Of a stretch of 64,000 nt of DNA, positions 6,050-14,508 are shown in pieces (the first letter of the stretch is position 1; the number at the start of each line of letters is the position of its first letter). The position numbers were made by a program, and so were the translations under genes. Source of the stretch: Elusimicrobiota bacterium (lineage in GTDB: Bacteria; Elusimicrobiota; Elusimicrobia; Elusimicrobiales; UBA9959); NCBI GenBank assembly GCA_003450815.1, contig DMES01000077.1, positions 124,001-188,000 on the forward strand, given 5' to 3'. The notes beneath the pieces were generated by a model, which was not told where the DNA came from, ran no database searches, and saw only the letters and a list, made by a program, of their open reading frames with translations.

Positions 6050-7660
6050 TTACATTTTTTCGGGGGAAGAAACTCCCAGCAGGCCTAATCCTTCGGAGAT
6101 AACGGCTTTTACCGCTTTAAGCAGGAACAGCCGCATGGCAGTGGTTTGCGGTTCCTCCGGCACAAGCACTTTGTGCTTTGTATAGAAGGAATGGAACAAA
6201 GCGGAAAGCTCGGTGAGGTAAGTAGTGAGATAGTGGGGGGAAAAGTCACCGGCGCAGGTTTCGAGCGTTTTCTCAAACCATAAAAGTTTTAACGCCAGGG
6301 CGCGCTCTTCGGGGTTAAAAGTTATTTCAGCGGGCTCAAACCCGGCCTTTACATCCACTCCTTTTTCGGCCGCATTGGCGAAAATAGAGCAAATACGCGC
6401 GTGAACATACTGCACATAGTAAACCGGATTCTCATTTGAGCGCTTTTTCGCCAGATCTATATCAAAGATCAGGTGCGTGTTGGGGCCGCGCATGGCGAAA
6501 AAGAACCGGCAGGCGTCGGCGCCCACTTCCTCCACCAGCTCTTTCAGCGAGATAAAATCCCCTTCCCGCTTTGACATTTTCACAAGCGCCTCTCCGCGCT
6601 TTAAGATCACCATCTGGTGGATGATGACCTTAAAAGCTCCTGAGGTTTTGCCCAAAGCGGAAACAGCGGCTTCCATCCTGGGCACATAGCCGTGATGGTC
6701 GGCACCCCAGATATCAATAAGTAAATTAAATCCCCTGTCGTATTTGTTGAGGTGGTAGGCGATATCATTAAGGAAATAGGTGTTCCTGCCGTCGGATTTA
6801 ACCAGCACCCGGTCCTTATCGTCGGAGCTCATCTCGGAAGAGCCGCCGAACCAGACCGCCCCTTCTTTTTCATAAGCCATGCCTCGGCTTTTAAGGGCTT
6901 CAAGGGCCTTGCGCGGAGCGTCGGCTGCGTGCAGTTCGGATTCCAAGAACCATCTATCAAACTCAACGCCGAAAGCGCTCATATCCGCCTTATGCAGCAG
7001 CAGCATCCTGGCCACGGCAAATTCGGAAAATTGCTTTTCCGTCCAGCCGGAGGCTTCCGGCGACATGGCCGCGGCTATGTCTTTCAGATAAGCGCCTTTG
7101 TAGCCGTCCTCCGGCGGTTCCGTCCCCTCAAAGCGTGCCTTTAGCGAGCGGCCAAGCAGGTCCACCTGCCGCCCCATGTTATTGACATAAAATTCGGAAC
7201 TTGCCCCGGCTCCCAGCAGCCGCAGAATCTTCACAAGGCTGTCGCCTAGCGTGGCCCCCCGCCCCGAAGCAAGGTGAAGGGGGCCGGTGGGATTTGCGGA
7301 AACAAATTCCAGGTTTATTTTCTGGCCCGCCCGCGCCGGATTATTGAAATAGGCCGGACCTGAAATAATATCCCGTAACGCCTCAAAAAGAATTTCGGTT
7401 TTTAAATTTATATTTACAAAGCCCGGGGCGATCACGCCGGCTTCAAAATCAGGCGACAAAACAGCCGCCAGCTCTTCGGCTATTTTTAAAGGCGGTCTCT
7501 TAAGCAGTTTGGCGGCGGATATGGGCCAGGCTATGGAAATATCCGCCCGTATATGGGGCGGCGGGGCGCTGAGGCTGAAGGCCGCGGTTTGGTCTGCGGA
7601 AAGCTTAAAGGCGCGCGCGGCGCGCTCTTTCAGTTCCGCTTCAAGCGCCGAAAGTTTCAT
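6050..7660 (-). CDS. argS: Arginyl-tRNA synthetase
   Basis: A 536-residue class I aminoacyl-tRNA synthetase that charges tRNA-Arg. Seen: an N-terminal additional domain (residues 1-about 90), FVSANPTGPLHLASGRGA (the HIGH region), WGADHHGYVPRM, the KMSKREG loop (VKMSKREGDF), and the C-terminal anticodon-binding helices. The HIGH tetrapeptide is HLAS at residues 129-132 instead of the usual HVGH, so the second histidine is a serine. It overlaps rsfS by 4 bases (ATGA type) at the end of a minus-strand operon. The stop codon lies right beside the RAYT element, so that element may have replaced the native terminator. Confidence 0.96.
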   Translation of the reverse strand: MKLSALEAELKERAARAFKLSADQTAAFSLSAPPPHIRADISIAWPISAAKLLKRPPLKIAEELAAVLSPDFEAGVIAPGFVNINLKTEILFEALRDIISGPAYFNNPARAGQKINLEFVSANPTGPLHLASGRGATLGDSLVKILRLLGAGASSEFYVNNMGRQVDLLGRSLKARFEGTEPPEDGYKGAYLKDIAAAMSPEASGWTEKQFSEFAVARMLLLHKADMSAFGVEFDRWFLESELHAADAPRKALEALKSRGMAYEKEGAVWFGGSSEMSSDDKDRVLVKSDGRNTYFLNDIAYHLNKYDRGFNLLIDIWGADHHGYVPRMEAAVSALGKTSGAFKVIIHQMVILKRGEALVKMSKREGDFISLKELVEEVGADACRFFFAMRGPNTHLIFDIDLAKKRSNENPVYYVQYVHARICSIFANAAEKGVDVKAGFEPAEITFNPEERALALKLLWFEKTLETCAGDFSPHYLTTYLTELSALFHSFYTKHKVLVPEEPQTTAMRLFLLKAVKAVISEGLGLLGVSSPEKM

Positions 7661-8178
7661 TTTTTCCGGTTAGTCTTTTTTGTCGGTTTGGTTTTCCCGC
7701 GGGCGGACTTAGCCGGCTTTTTCCGGGTGGCGGGTTTGGCTTTCTTCTTAGCAGCCGGTTTTGATTTGGGCCTAGCCGCGGGGGCGGCTTTTTTTACTTC
7801 GGTTTTCCGGGGAACGGCAGCTTCCCTCCAGGGGATTTGGCGAAACGAGGCGAAAAGCGCGTCCATGGAGTAAAATTCCCTGGCCCCGGTTTCAAAGATA
7901 TGCACAAGCACACCGCCGTAATCAAGCACCTTCCAGGCGCGGCTGTCGCCGCCTTCACGGTAAAGGACATACAGCCCCTGTTCTTTAAAAGCTCTATTCA
8001 CAGCTTCTTCCACCGCCTCAAGCTGCGGCACGGAGTCGGCGGTCATAAGCACCACATAATCAGCCAGCGTAGAGCTTTTTGAGGGCTCATAGATCACAAT
8101 ATTTTCCGCATGCTTTGAGTCGCCCAGCCTAGCGGCTTCGATGGCTATTTTTTTAAACTTGACTTCGGCATTTTTCAT
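7657..8178 (-). CDS. rsfS: Ribosomal silencing factor RsfS with basic C-terminal tail
   Basis: Residues 1-about 118 are a normal RsfS domain (IAIEAARLGDSKHAENIVIYE, ADYVVLMTADS, YREGGDSRAWKVLDYGGVLVHIF, FYSMDALF), which binds ribosomal protein L14 and blocks subunit joining when nutrients are low. Residues about 119-173 are an added low-complexity tail of Lys, Ala, Pro and Arg, resembling H1-like or S-tail extensions and likely to bind RNA. The gene overlaps the upstream cyclic-nucleotide-binding protein gene by ATGA and argS likewise. Together with the nadD-yqeK fusion and LytR_C gene upstream it keeps the common nadD-yqeK-lytR-rsfS order, here with pilT and another gene inserted. Confidence 0.92.
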   Translation of the reverse strand: MKNAEVKFKKIAIEAARLGDSKHAENIVIYEPSKSSTLADYVVLMTADSVPQLEAVEEAVNRAFKEQGLYVLYREGGDSRAWKVLDYGGVLVHIFETGAREFYSMDALFASFRQIPWREAAVPRKTEVKKAAPAARPKSKPAAKKKAKPATRKKPAKSARGKTKPTKKTNRKK

Positions 8179-9059
8179 ATAAGGTTTTTTCGATTCGTAA
8201 GTTTGAGGAGCATTTCTGCTTCTACGCGGTGTTCAATATTCTCCATGGTTGAGCTGATAATAGACGATATTGTATTAAATATCGTGCCAAGATTGTTTTT
8301 TTCGTAACAGGAAACATCCGCGGACTTGCAAAACCGGACATATCCGAGCGGGGCGGCATGCCGGGAACAAGCCATCAGGTAGGTACGGGCGTCCAGCCAG
8401 CCGTCTTGCGGCGCGCTCTGGGCCGCCGCAACCGCGGGTTCGTCAAAGCTAGCTTTTGATCCGGCAAGTTCATATTCCTCATTGAACTTGTTGTAAAAAT
8501 AGGCGGTTATATTCCAGTCGCCCTCAAAATAAATACTTATTTCATCCACCGTTCTGGCCATGAACGCCGCCGAAGATTTGTGCTCTTCCATTATAACCCG
8601 GCTCATATCAAACAGCATGGTGAGTTCGTTTGAGGTATGCTGCAGGCGCCTTAGCACCACTTTCATTATTTCCGTAAAAACACTTATCCCCGTTTCCGGG
8701 TGTTCTTTAATGAACCGCAGGAACTCCGAGCGCTTTATCTCGTAGAGGGCGGTTTCTCCGGAGGACCGCGCCTGCGCGGTGCGGCTCTGCCCCTCAAGAA
8801 CAGCCATCTCGCCGAAAAACTCGCCTTTGGCAAGCACCGCCAGCGGCTTGAATTCTTTTCCCTCCGCGTCCAACCCCTTTTCTATTATAACTTCGCCGGA
8901 GGTAATAATAAAAATAGTGTCGCCTTCGCTCTTCTCCCTGAAGATAACGGCCCCATCCGGGTGGGAGACACGCTTGAAATATCTGGAAAACTCTTCCAGC
9001 ATGTCAGTGGTGAAATTTTTAAAAATGCCTATTTCTTTAAGCCCGTCAATTTCAGCCAT
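8175..9059 (-). CDS. Cyclic nucleotide-binding (CRP-like) domain protein
   Basis: A 294-residue protein. Residues about 5-125 form a cNMP-binding beta-roll (IFKNFTTDMLEEFSRYF, DGAVIFREKSEGDTIFIITSGEV, GEFFGEMAVLEGQSRTAQARS), with the phosphate-binding cassette GEMAVLEGQSRTA. The rest is a helical linker and a C-terminal domain without a helix-turn-helix, so it is not a CRP-type transcription factor; it could be a GAF-like sensory domain. The ATG at 9059 is preferred over a TTG at 9065 because of the spacing from GAGAGGGG. It lies between pilT and rsfS and may control type IV pilus function through cyclic nucleotide levels; that role is inference. Confidence 0.8.
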   Translation of the reverse strand: MAEIDGLKEIGIFKNFTTDMLEEFSRYFKRVSHPDGAVIFREKSEGDTIFIITSGEVIIEKGLDAEGKEFKPLAVLAKGEFFGEMAVLEGQSRTAQARSSGETALYEIKRSEFLRFIKEHPETGISVFTEIMKVVLRRLQHTSNELTMLFDMSRVIMEEHKSSAAFMARTVDEISIYFEGDWNITAYFYNKFNEEYELAGSKASFDEPAVAAAQSAPQDGWLDARTYLMACSRHAAPLGYVRFCKSADVSCYEKNNLGTIFNTISSIISSTMENIEHRVEAEMLLKLTNRKNLI

Positions 9060-9061
9060 GC

Positions 9062-10132
9062 TCAAGCCCCTCTCCCGCAGAGTGTCTTGAAATTAGTCTG
9101 GTCATGCGCCTTGGCAATAGCGGCGTCAAAAGAAACAAGATTCTGCGCGACCAGGTTAGCGAGCGCTTTATCCATGGGGATCATGCCGAACTTGAGGCCG
9201 GTCTCTATGGCGCTGTAAATCATGTGCGTTTTGCCCTCCCGTATCAGGTTTGAGATGGCGGGCGTCATAATCATTACCTCGCGCGCGGCCACGCGGCCTT
9301 TGCCGTCAATCCTGGGCAGCAGTATCTGCGATACCACCGCCTGCAGCGAACTCGCAAGCTGAACCCGCACCTGCGTTTGCTGGTGCGGGGGGAAAACGTC
9401 TATAATCCGGTCCACGGTTGACGGAGCGTCCTGGGTATGCAGGGTGGCAAATGACAGGTGGCCGGTCTCAGCCGCTGTGATGGTAAGCTGTATGGTCTCC
9501 AGGTCACGCATTTCACCCACTAAAATAACGTTCGGATCTTCGCGCAGGGCGGCCCTGAGAGCGTTGCTGAAGGACTTTGTGTGCTGGCCGATTTCGCGCT
9601 GGCGGACTATACATTCCTTGCTCTCATAGGTGAATTCTATCGGGTCTTCTATGGTAAGGATATGCCCTTTTTTCTTCTGGTTTATAAGATCCAGAATAGC
9701 GGCAAGCGTGGTGGATTTGCCTGAGCCGGTGGGCCCGGTAACCAGCACCAGTCCTTTCGGAAGCGTGGAAAGGTTTACTATGGTCGGCTGAAGGTTCAAT
9801 TGTTCCGGAGTCGGAATTATGGACGGGATGACGCGCATTACCGCTTCCACGCCTCCTCTTGCCACAAGCACATTCAACCGGAACCGCGACACGCCTTTAA
9901 TGGCGAAGGAACAGTCCAGTTCCCAATTCTCTTCAAATTTTGCCCGCTGCTCATCGTAAAGCGCGGAATACACCAGCGCCTTTGTTTCCTCCGGCTTAAG
10001 CGGCGGCAGACCCTCAGTCACCGGCATTATCTGTCCGTTAAGGCGCATCATGGGCGGCTTGCCGGTACAGACGTGTATGTCGGAAGCGCCCTGTTTCACT
10101 GCCGTGCTGAGTATGGTTACCAGATCCACCAT
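9062..10132 (-). CDS. pilT: Type IV pilus retraction ATPase PilT
   Basis: A 356-residue hexameric secretion-type ATPase. Seen: N-terminal PAS-like region (ASDIHVCTGKPPMMRLNG), Walker A GPTGSGKST, the Asp box, Walker B with ILVGEMRDLETI, and the His box LSFATLHTQDA. The C-terminal part has AREVMIMTPAISNLIREGKTHMI, typical of PilT/PilU retraction motors rather than PilB. It powers disassembly of the pilus at the inner membrane for twitching. No other pilus genes are in the window. A GGGGG ribosome site lies 5 bases before the ATG. Confidence 0.95.
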   Translation of the reverse strand: MVDLVTILSTAVKQGASDIHVCTGKPPMMRLNGQIMPVTEGLPPLKPEETKALVYSALYDEQRAKFEENWELDCSFAIKGVSRFRLNVLVARGGVEAVMRVIPSIIPTPEQLNLQPTIVNLSTLPKGLVLVTGPTGSGKSTTLAAILDLINQKKKGHILTIEDPIEFTYESKECIVRQREIGQHTKSFSNALRAALREDPNVILVGEMRDLETIQLTITAAETGHLSFATLHTQDAPSTVDRIIDVFPPHQQTQVRVQLASSLQAVVSQILLPRIDGKGRVAAREVMIMTPAISNLIREGKTHMIYSAIETGLKFGMIPMDKALANLVAQNLVSFDAAIAKAHDQTNFKTLCGRGA

Positions 10133-10154
10133 AAAAACCCCCTGAATTTTGTAA

Positions 10155-11075
10155 CTAGTTTTTTAGAATAATTTCGTTAAAATCCGCGCCAAGAACCACC
10201 GAAACTTCCGCGACATAGCCCGCTTTAGGCTTTGAATATATTTCCAGCCCTGTAAGCCCCAAAGCCGAGCGCACTGCCCTGGCCGCCTCCATATTGCCTG
10301 AACAGTTTACTATTTTTGTCTGTCCGGCCGCACGCTCATAAGTCCCGAAATTTATAACGTCAAAACCCTTTTTCCGCAGGTATTTGGTGACCTTCACGGC
10401 AAGGTCTTTTTTTCCGGAAGCGTTCAAAACCTCCACCCGGACAACCGCGGCCGGAACTCCGGTTTCACTGTTTGTGCTACCCCCAGTTTCATTCGCGCCG
10501 AAGTTCTCCGACGCTACTGCGCGTAAAACACTGCGTTCAAAATCCGTAATAATAAAATTGGAGGAATTAAGGCGTGATAATTCCAGAACCGCCAGCAAAA
10601 GATCGTGAAAGGAAATATTGGTGCGTTCCTCTTTTTTAAGCAGCCAAAGCCGGCGGGCGACTTCAAAAAAAAGTCTGGGCCTGGAACGCCAGGAATTAAG
10701 CATCGCGTAAAACGCTCCTAAATCATCCCCCACACATCCGGAATGTGTGGGGTCGTCTGTTGCGAGATAAAGAACATCTTCCCTTTGGCCCGGAATTTTA
10801 CCGGAAACCAGGGCCAGCGCCGCGCAGGCCTTTTGATAATTTGAGCCGCCGTTTTTCAGCCGCGCAGGAGGCAGGTTTATCACGGTTATGGTTTTTGAAA
10901 AGGCGTGATAAATAAAAACCTTGGGCGCCCTGTCGCTGATAAGAGCTATTTCAAGATCGCGGTTGGCGGCAAGCCTGGGGGCCACACCGGATAAATAATG
11001 CGCCGCTACCAGCCCCAAGCATAAGGCGAGTCCAAACGCCAGCATCAGTCTTTCTTTGTTTGGTGAAGTTTCCAT
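10155..11075 (-). CDS. LytR_C-domain membrane-anchored protein
   Basis: A 306-residue protein with one N-terminal membrane segment (about residues 11-30, LMLAFGLALCLGLVAAHYLS) and an outside C-terminal LytR_C domain, VRVEVLNASGKKDLAVKVTKYLRKKGFDV in the C-terminal third. The middle resembles a degenerate LCP-like segment with ITVINLPPARL but no recognised catalytic arginine pair. It overlaps the nadD-yqeK gene by 31 bases; a TGATG junction at 11043-11047 offers an alternative coupled start. The role in this operon is probably envelope or cell-wall related; the exact reaction is unknown. Confidence 0.75.
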   Translation of the reverse strand: METSPNKERLMLAFGLALCLGLVAAHYLSGVAPRLAANRDLEIALISDRAPKVFIYHAFSKTITVINLPPARLKNGGSNYQKACAALALVSGKIPGQREDVLYLATDDPTHSGCVGDDLGAFYAMLNSWRSRPRLFFEVARRLWLLKKEERTNISFHDLLLAVLELSRLNSSNFIITDFERSVLRAVASENFGANETGGSTNSETGVPAAVVRVEVLNASGKKDLAVKVTKYLRKKGFDVINFGTYERAAGQTKIVNCSGNMEAARAVRSALGLTGLEIYSKPKAGYVAEVSVVLGADFNEIILKN

Positions 11076-12196
11076 TGAATTTTCAGGGTTATGGGATGCC
11101 GCCAGAAACCGCTCATAGCCGCATGTTTGAGTTTAACATAATTTGCCGCCCGAAAAGCCGCGTCAAGGTCCCGCCGCGCAACACGCCCTGTTTTTTCCGC
11201 CTCCGGAAACCCCCTGCCCTCCGCCGCAAGGTCGGCCACATAGATTATCTTTGACAGCGCGTCCATGCGCACAGCTCCCAGGGTATGCAGGGAGATAGCC
11301 CGCAAAACAGCTTTCTCGCGCACCCCGAAACGCTCTGCGGCAAGTCTTGCGGAAGCGTAGGAGTGCAGGAGTACCGGCGCGTGGCCGACCGTCGCATTGA
11401 ACCAGGGAACTTTCAGCCTTTTTGCAATGGCATAGCGTATAAGGCGGTTTTTTTTAAAATCCCTGGCGGCGTCATGCAAAAGCCCTGCGAGCGCGGCCTG
11501 CCGCGGGTTTTCCCCGTATTTGCCGGCAAGCTCCGCCGCCAATCTGGCCACCGCCAGACAATGAGAATACCTCGCCGGGGTAAGCAAAGTCTTCAAAAGC
11601 CGTCTTTCCCTCAGAAAATAAAGCCCTTTTTTCTCTATATAACCGTTTACCGGCCCGGCAAGAAAGCGGCTATGGTCTCCCACTAATAACGCTGCCCGCA
11701 AAAAAGTGGAGGAAACCTCCGGAAAAATTCCCTCAAGCCGCTCAAACGGAACACCCGACGGATTTTTCAGCGGAAACCCGTTGCGCGCGCCAACGAGCAA
11801 CACGGCGTTTTTAATGATGCCGCGGTAATTTTTCCATCTACCGAAACCGGCCAGGCAGTCCGAACCCATCAGGAAATAAATTTTCTTTCTGGGATGCAGG
11901 CGCCTGAAATACCTTATGGTCTTAAAAGTGTAGGAAAGGCAGTCCCTGTTTCCTTCAAAACGGCTTATCCTGACATGCTCCAGGCCGACGCCCCGCAGGG
12001 CCAGTTTCGTCATTTTAAAACGATCATTAAATGAAACGGGGACGGGTTCTTTAAAAGGAGCCTTGAACGCCGGCGCCACATAACTCCGGCTCGGCTTTAT
12101 TTTTTTGATGGCTGCCTTCAACAGGGCCGCGTGTCCCCTGTGCGGCGGGTCAAAACTGCCGCCGTAAACGATAATAGTTTCTCTGGTCTGGTTCAT
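11045..12196 (-). CDS. nadD-yqeK: NadD-YqeK fusion: nicotinate-nucleotide adenylyltransferase plus HD hydrolase
   Basis: One 383-residue frame joins two enzymes that are usually neighbours. Residues 1-about 195 are NadD (YGGSFDPPHRGHAALL, FLMGSDCLAGFGRW, EVSSTFLRAAL), making nicotinate adenine dinucleotide from NaMN and ATP. Residues about 205-375 are a YqeK-type HD domain (YSHCLAVARLAAELAGKYG, AGLLHDAARDF, VGHAPVLLHS, ISLHTLGAVRMDALSKIIYVADL), the family of symmetrical Ap4A hydrolases. Both active-site sets are intact. No internal stop or frameshift was seen at the junction (YIEKKGLYFLRERRLLK). First gene of the minus-strand operon. Confidence 0.92.
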   Translation of the reverse strand: MNQTRETIIVYGGSFDPPHRGHAALLKAAIKKIKPSRSYVAPAFKAPFKEPVPVSFNDRFKMTKLALRGVGLEHVRISRFEGNRDCLSYTFKTIRYFRRLHPRKKIYFLMGSDCLAGFGRWKNYRGIIKNAVLLVGARNGFPLKNPSGVPFERLEGIFPEVSSTFLRAALLVGDHSRFLAGPVNGYIEKKGLYFLRERRLLKTLLTPARYSHCLAVARLAAELAGKYGENPRQAALAGLLHDAARDFKKNRLIRYAIAKRLKVPWFNATVGHAPVLLHSYASARLAAERFGVREKAVLRAISLHTLGAVRMDALSKIIYVADLAAEGRGFPEAEKTGRVARRDLDAAFRAANYVKLKHAAMSGFWRHPITLKIQWKLHQTKKD

Positions 12197-12250
12197 GTCT
12201 CCGTCGGCCAGGCGGCTAAGGCTAAATGCTCCGCCGGCCGGCTAATTTAG

Positions 12251-12256
12251 TATAAT
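12251..12256 (+). promoter_or_regulatory. Candidate -10 box (TATAAT) for the DUF2064 gene
   Basis: TTTAGTATAATAC lies in the divergent gap between nadD-yqeK and the 12356 gene, about 100 bp before the latter. The same TTAGTATAAT string occurs before the epimerase gene at 51801. No convincing -35 hexamer is present. Confidence 0.4.
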
Positions 12257-12355
12257 ACACTTCAGCCCGCTTTGCCAATGCCGCCCTTTTGGATACGCAT
12301 TGGAACCGAAAGGGCTGGGTTGGCCCGCTGCCATCGTACGGCCAAGTGGAACTCT

Positions 12356-13093
12356 ATGGAAAACAAGAGAAATAACTGTATTATCCTGCTGGCTGAAGTG
12401 CCGGAACCGGGAAAAACCAACTGCGAACTTAAAACTTCGCTCGGCGAAGAGCGCGCCCTTCATGTATCCGGCGACCTGCTTAAAAACTCATATGCTCTCG
12501 CGAAGAATTTTAAGGACTCTATTTTGCTGATTTCCTACGAAAAAACCTCCGCCCACCCCGACCTTACCTGGCTGGATCCCGAGGACCCCGGTTTTCTAGA
12601 AACCAAGAAAAAAACCGCCGCCGAACAACTGACCGACGCTTTCACCCTTGCGTTCAATGCCGGCGCGAAAAAAGCTCTTTTTTTGAATCACCTTTCCCCC
12701 GTTGTAAAGACAGAATGGCTTTCACAGGCTTTTGACAACGCCGGAGAAAGAACCATTTCCATCGGCCGCAATCAGGACGGCTCTTTTTACCTGCTGGCCC
12801 TGACAAAAAACAACCTTAAAACCATTTCCGGCTTTTCACCCAACGCGCCAAACACCGCGGATGAATTATCGGAAAAAGCCAAAAAGAACAAACTGGCCGT
12901 TTTCATTACGCCTGAAACTTTCGCGGTTAAAAACGAAGAAACGCTCCGGACCTGGCTTGAAACCAGAACGCAGGAGACGCCGCTTTTTTCGACTATACAT
13001 CCAGCTCTTGAACAAAATCCAGCTTTAAAACACACTAAAATCCACTCCGGGAAAAACCGCAGGGGAACTCCCCAGGAAGAAAGCGGAAAATAA
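12356..13093 (+). CDS. DUF2064/TIGR04282-like putative nucleotidyl- or glycosyltransferase
   Basis: A 245-residue protein that starts with IILLAEVPEPGKTNCELKT, the position of the family's nucleotide-binding LFARxPxPGxxKTRL block but lacking the usual KTRL. It continues with DAFTLAFNAGAKKALFLN and the IGRNQDGSFYLLALTK strand (family GPAxDGGYYLIGL). This is the GT-A-like DUF2064 fold (related to CofC). Loss of KTRL suggests changed substrate binding or loss of activity. The inner ATG at 12356 is taken because homology starts there; the long form from 12272 has no family residues. Followed by tldE 65 bp downstream. Confidence 0.65.
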   Translation: MENKRNNCIILLAEVPEPGKTNCELKTSLGEERALHVSGDLLKNSYALAKNFKDSILLISYEKTSAHPDLTWLDPEDPGFLETKKKTAAEQLTDAFTLAFNAGAKKALFLNHLSPVVKTEWLSQAFDNAGERTISIGRNQDGSFYLLALTKNNLKTISGFSPNAPNTADELSEKAKKNKLAVFITPETFAVKNEETLRTWLETRTQETPLFSTIHPALEQNPALKHTKIHSGKNRRGTPQEESGK

Positions 13094-13158
13094 CTCCCGG
13101 AAATTGACAGTTTCCGTGCCATAATCCCTGAAGACACCGCCCGATTGAGGATTAAAAA

Positions 13159-14487
13159 ATGATTAAAACAGAAAATATCTGCGAGCGTATTTTCGCCCTG
13201 GCAAAAGGGGTCCAGACGGAAGCTTTTATAGAGCATTCCTCCGGGGCCCTCACGCGATTCGCGGATAATGAAATTTCACAAAATGTGTACAACGACATTT
13301 CGTCCGTCAGCATACGTTTTGTGGACGCCGGAAAAACCTCCAAGGTAACGCTCAACCAGTTTGACCTGCCGGCCATTGAACGCGCCGTGAAAAGCGGGCT
13401 TGAAACGCTTAAATGGCAAAAAAAAGACAAAAATCTTCTGCCTCTGGCCGGGCCGAAACAGCTGGCCAGTAGCCGCAATGTTTTTTCCAAAGAAACCGCG
13501 GAGCTGCCTCCGCTTTACCGGGCCGGCAAAATAAACGCTCTTATAAAGGCCTGTAAGAAAACCCGGCAGATAGCCTTTGGCACTCTTGAAAACGGCCTCA
13601 CCTCCTACACCCTCGCCAACAGCCGCGGTGTTTTCGCCCGACACCGTGAAAGCTACATAAGCTACAGCGTCACGGTACGGGACAGGGACGGTTTCGGCTG
13701 GGCTGAAACACCCGCATCGAACTCCGATGACATTGATTTTGAAGCCGTCAACCGGACCGCCCGCCTGAAAGCGGCCATGAGCAGAAATCCGCGCGACATA
13801 AAACCCGGCCTTTATCCGGTCATCCTTGAGCCGGCGGCAGCGGCCGACCTTTTATCTTACCTGTGCGTTTTCGGGTTCGGGGGCCAGTTTTATAATGAGG
13901 GCTCCAGCTTTGTAAGCGGCAATCTGGGAAAAACCCTTCTGAGCCCGCGGCTTTCAATTGAGGACAACGCGCTTGACGGCCCGGCGCCGGGCATGCCTTT
14001 TGATTTTGAAGGCCAGCCCCGGAGCAGGGTGCTTCTGGTTGAAAAAGGAACGGTGAAAGCCGTGGTGCACGACAGGAAAACTGCGGCGGCGGCCAAAACA
14101 GTTTCCACGGGCCACTCCTTGCCGCAGCCAAACGGTTTTACCCCTTTTCCGCTTAATATTTCCGTACGTACGGGGGAAAGCTCAATTGAAGAAATGATAA
14201 AAACCTCACAAAAGGCCGTGCTGATCACACAGCTCCACTATACTAACCTCCTAAGACCGCCGGATGTGGAAATGACCGGCATGACAAGAAACGGAACCTT
14301 TCTGGTGGAAAACGGAAAAATCTCAAAGCCGCTTAAAAACCTGCGCTTCACGCAGAGCATGGTAAAAGCTTTCCGGGAAGTGGAAGCGGTGGGCCGCAAG
14401 GCCGAGCTCTGCCAGGTTTGGGGCAAGCTAAGCTGCCCGGCCTTCAAACTTAAGGCTTTTAATTTTTCCTCAGCCACAAAATTTTAG
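13159..14487 (+). CDS. TldE/PmbA-type subunit of the TldD/E protease
   Basis: A 442-residue protein of the TldD/PmbA family without a HExxxH motif, so it is the non-catalytic TldE (PmbA) partner. Family stretches seen: YTLANSRGVFARHRESYISYSVTVRDRDG, PVILEPAAAADLLSYL, FNEGSSFVSGN-like FYNEGSSFVSG, and near the end NLLRPPDVEMTGMTRNGTFLVENGKI. In E. coli TldD/E is a metalloprotease acting on CcdA and microcin B17 precursors. The gene is 21 bp upstream of tldD and clearly forms an operon with it. TGAGGA-type ribosome site. Confidence 0.9.
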   Translation: MIKTENICERIFALAKGVQTEAFIEHSSGALTRFADNEISQNVYNDISSVSIRFVDAGKTSKVTLNQFDLPAIERAVKSGLETLKWQKKDKNLLPLAGPKQLASSRNVFSKETAELPPLYRAGKINALIKACKKTRQIAFGTLENGLTSYTLANSRGVFARHRESYISYSVTVRDRDGFGWAETPASNSDDIDFEAVNRTARLKAAMSRNPRDIKPGLYPVILEPAAAADLLSYLCVFGFGGQFYNEGSSFVSGNLGKTLLSPRLSIEDNALDGPAPGMPFDFEGQPRSRVLLVEKGTVKAVVHDRKTAAAAKTVSTGHSLPQPNGFTPFPLNISVRTGESSIEEMIKTSQKAVLITQLHYTNLLRPPDVEMTGMTRNGTFLVENGKISKPLKNLRFTQSMVKAFREVEAVGRKAELCQVWGKLSCPAFKLKAFNFSSATKF

Positions 14488-14508
14488 GCGCTTCGCAGGG
14501 AGAAACAT

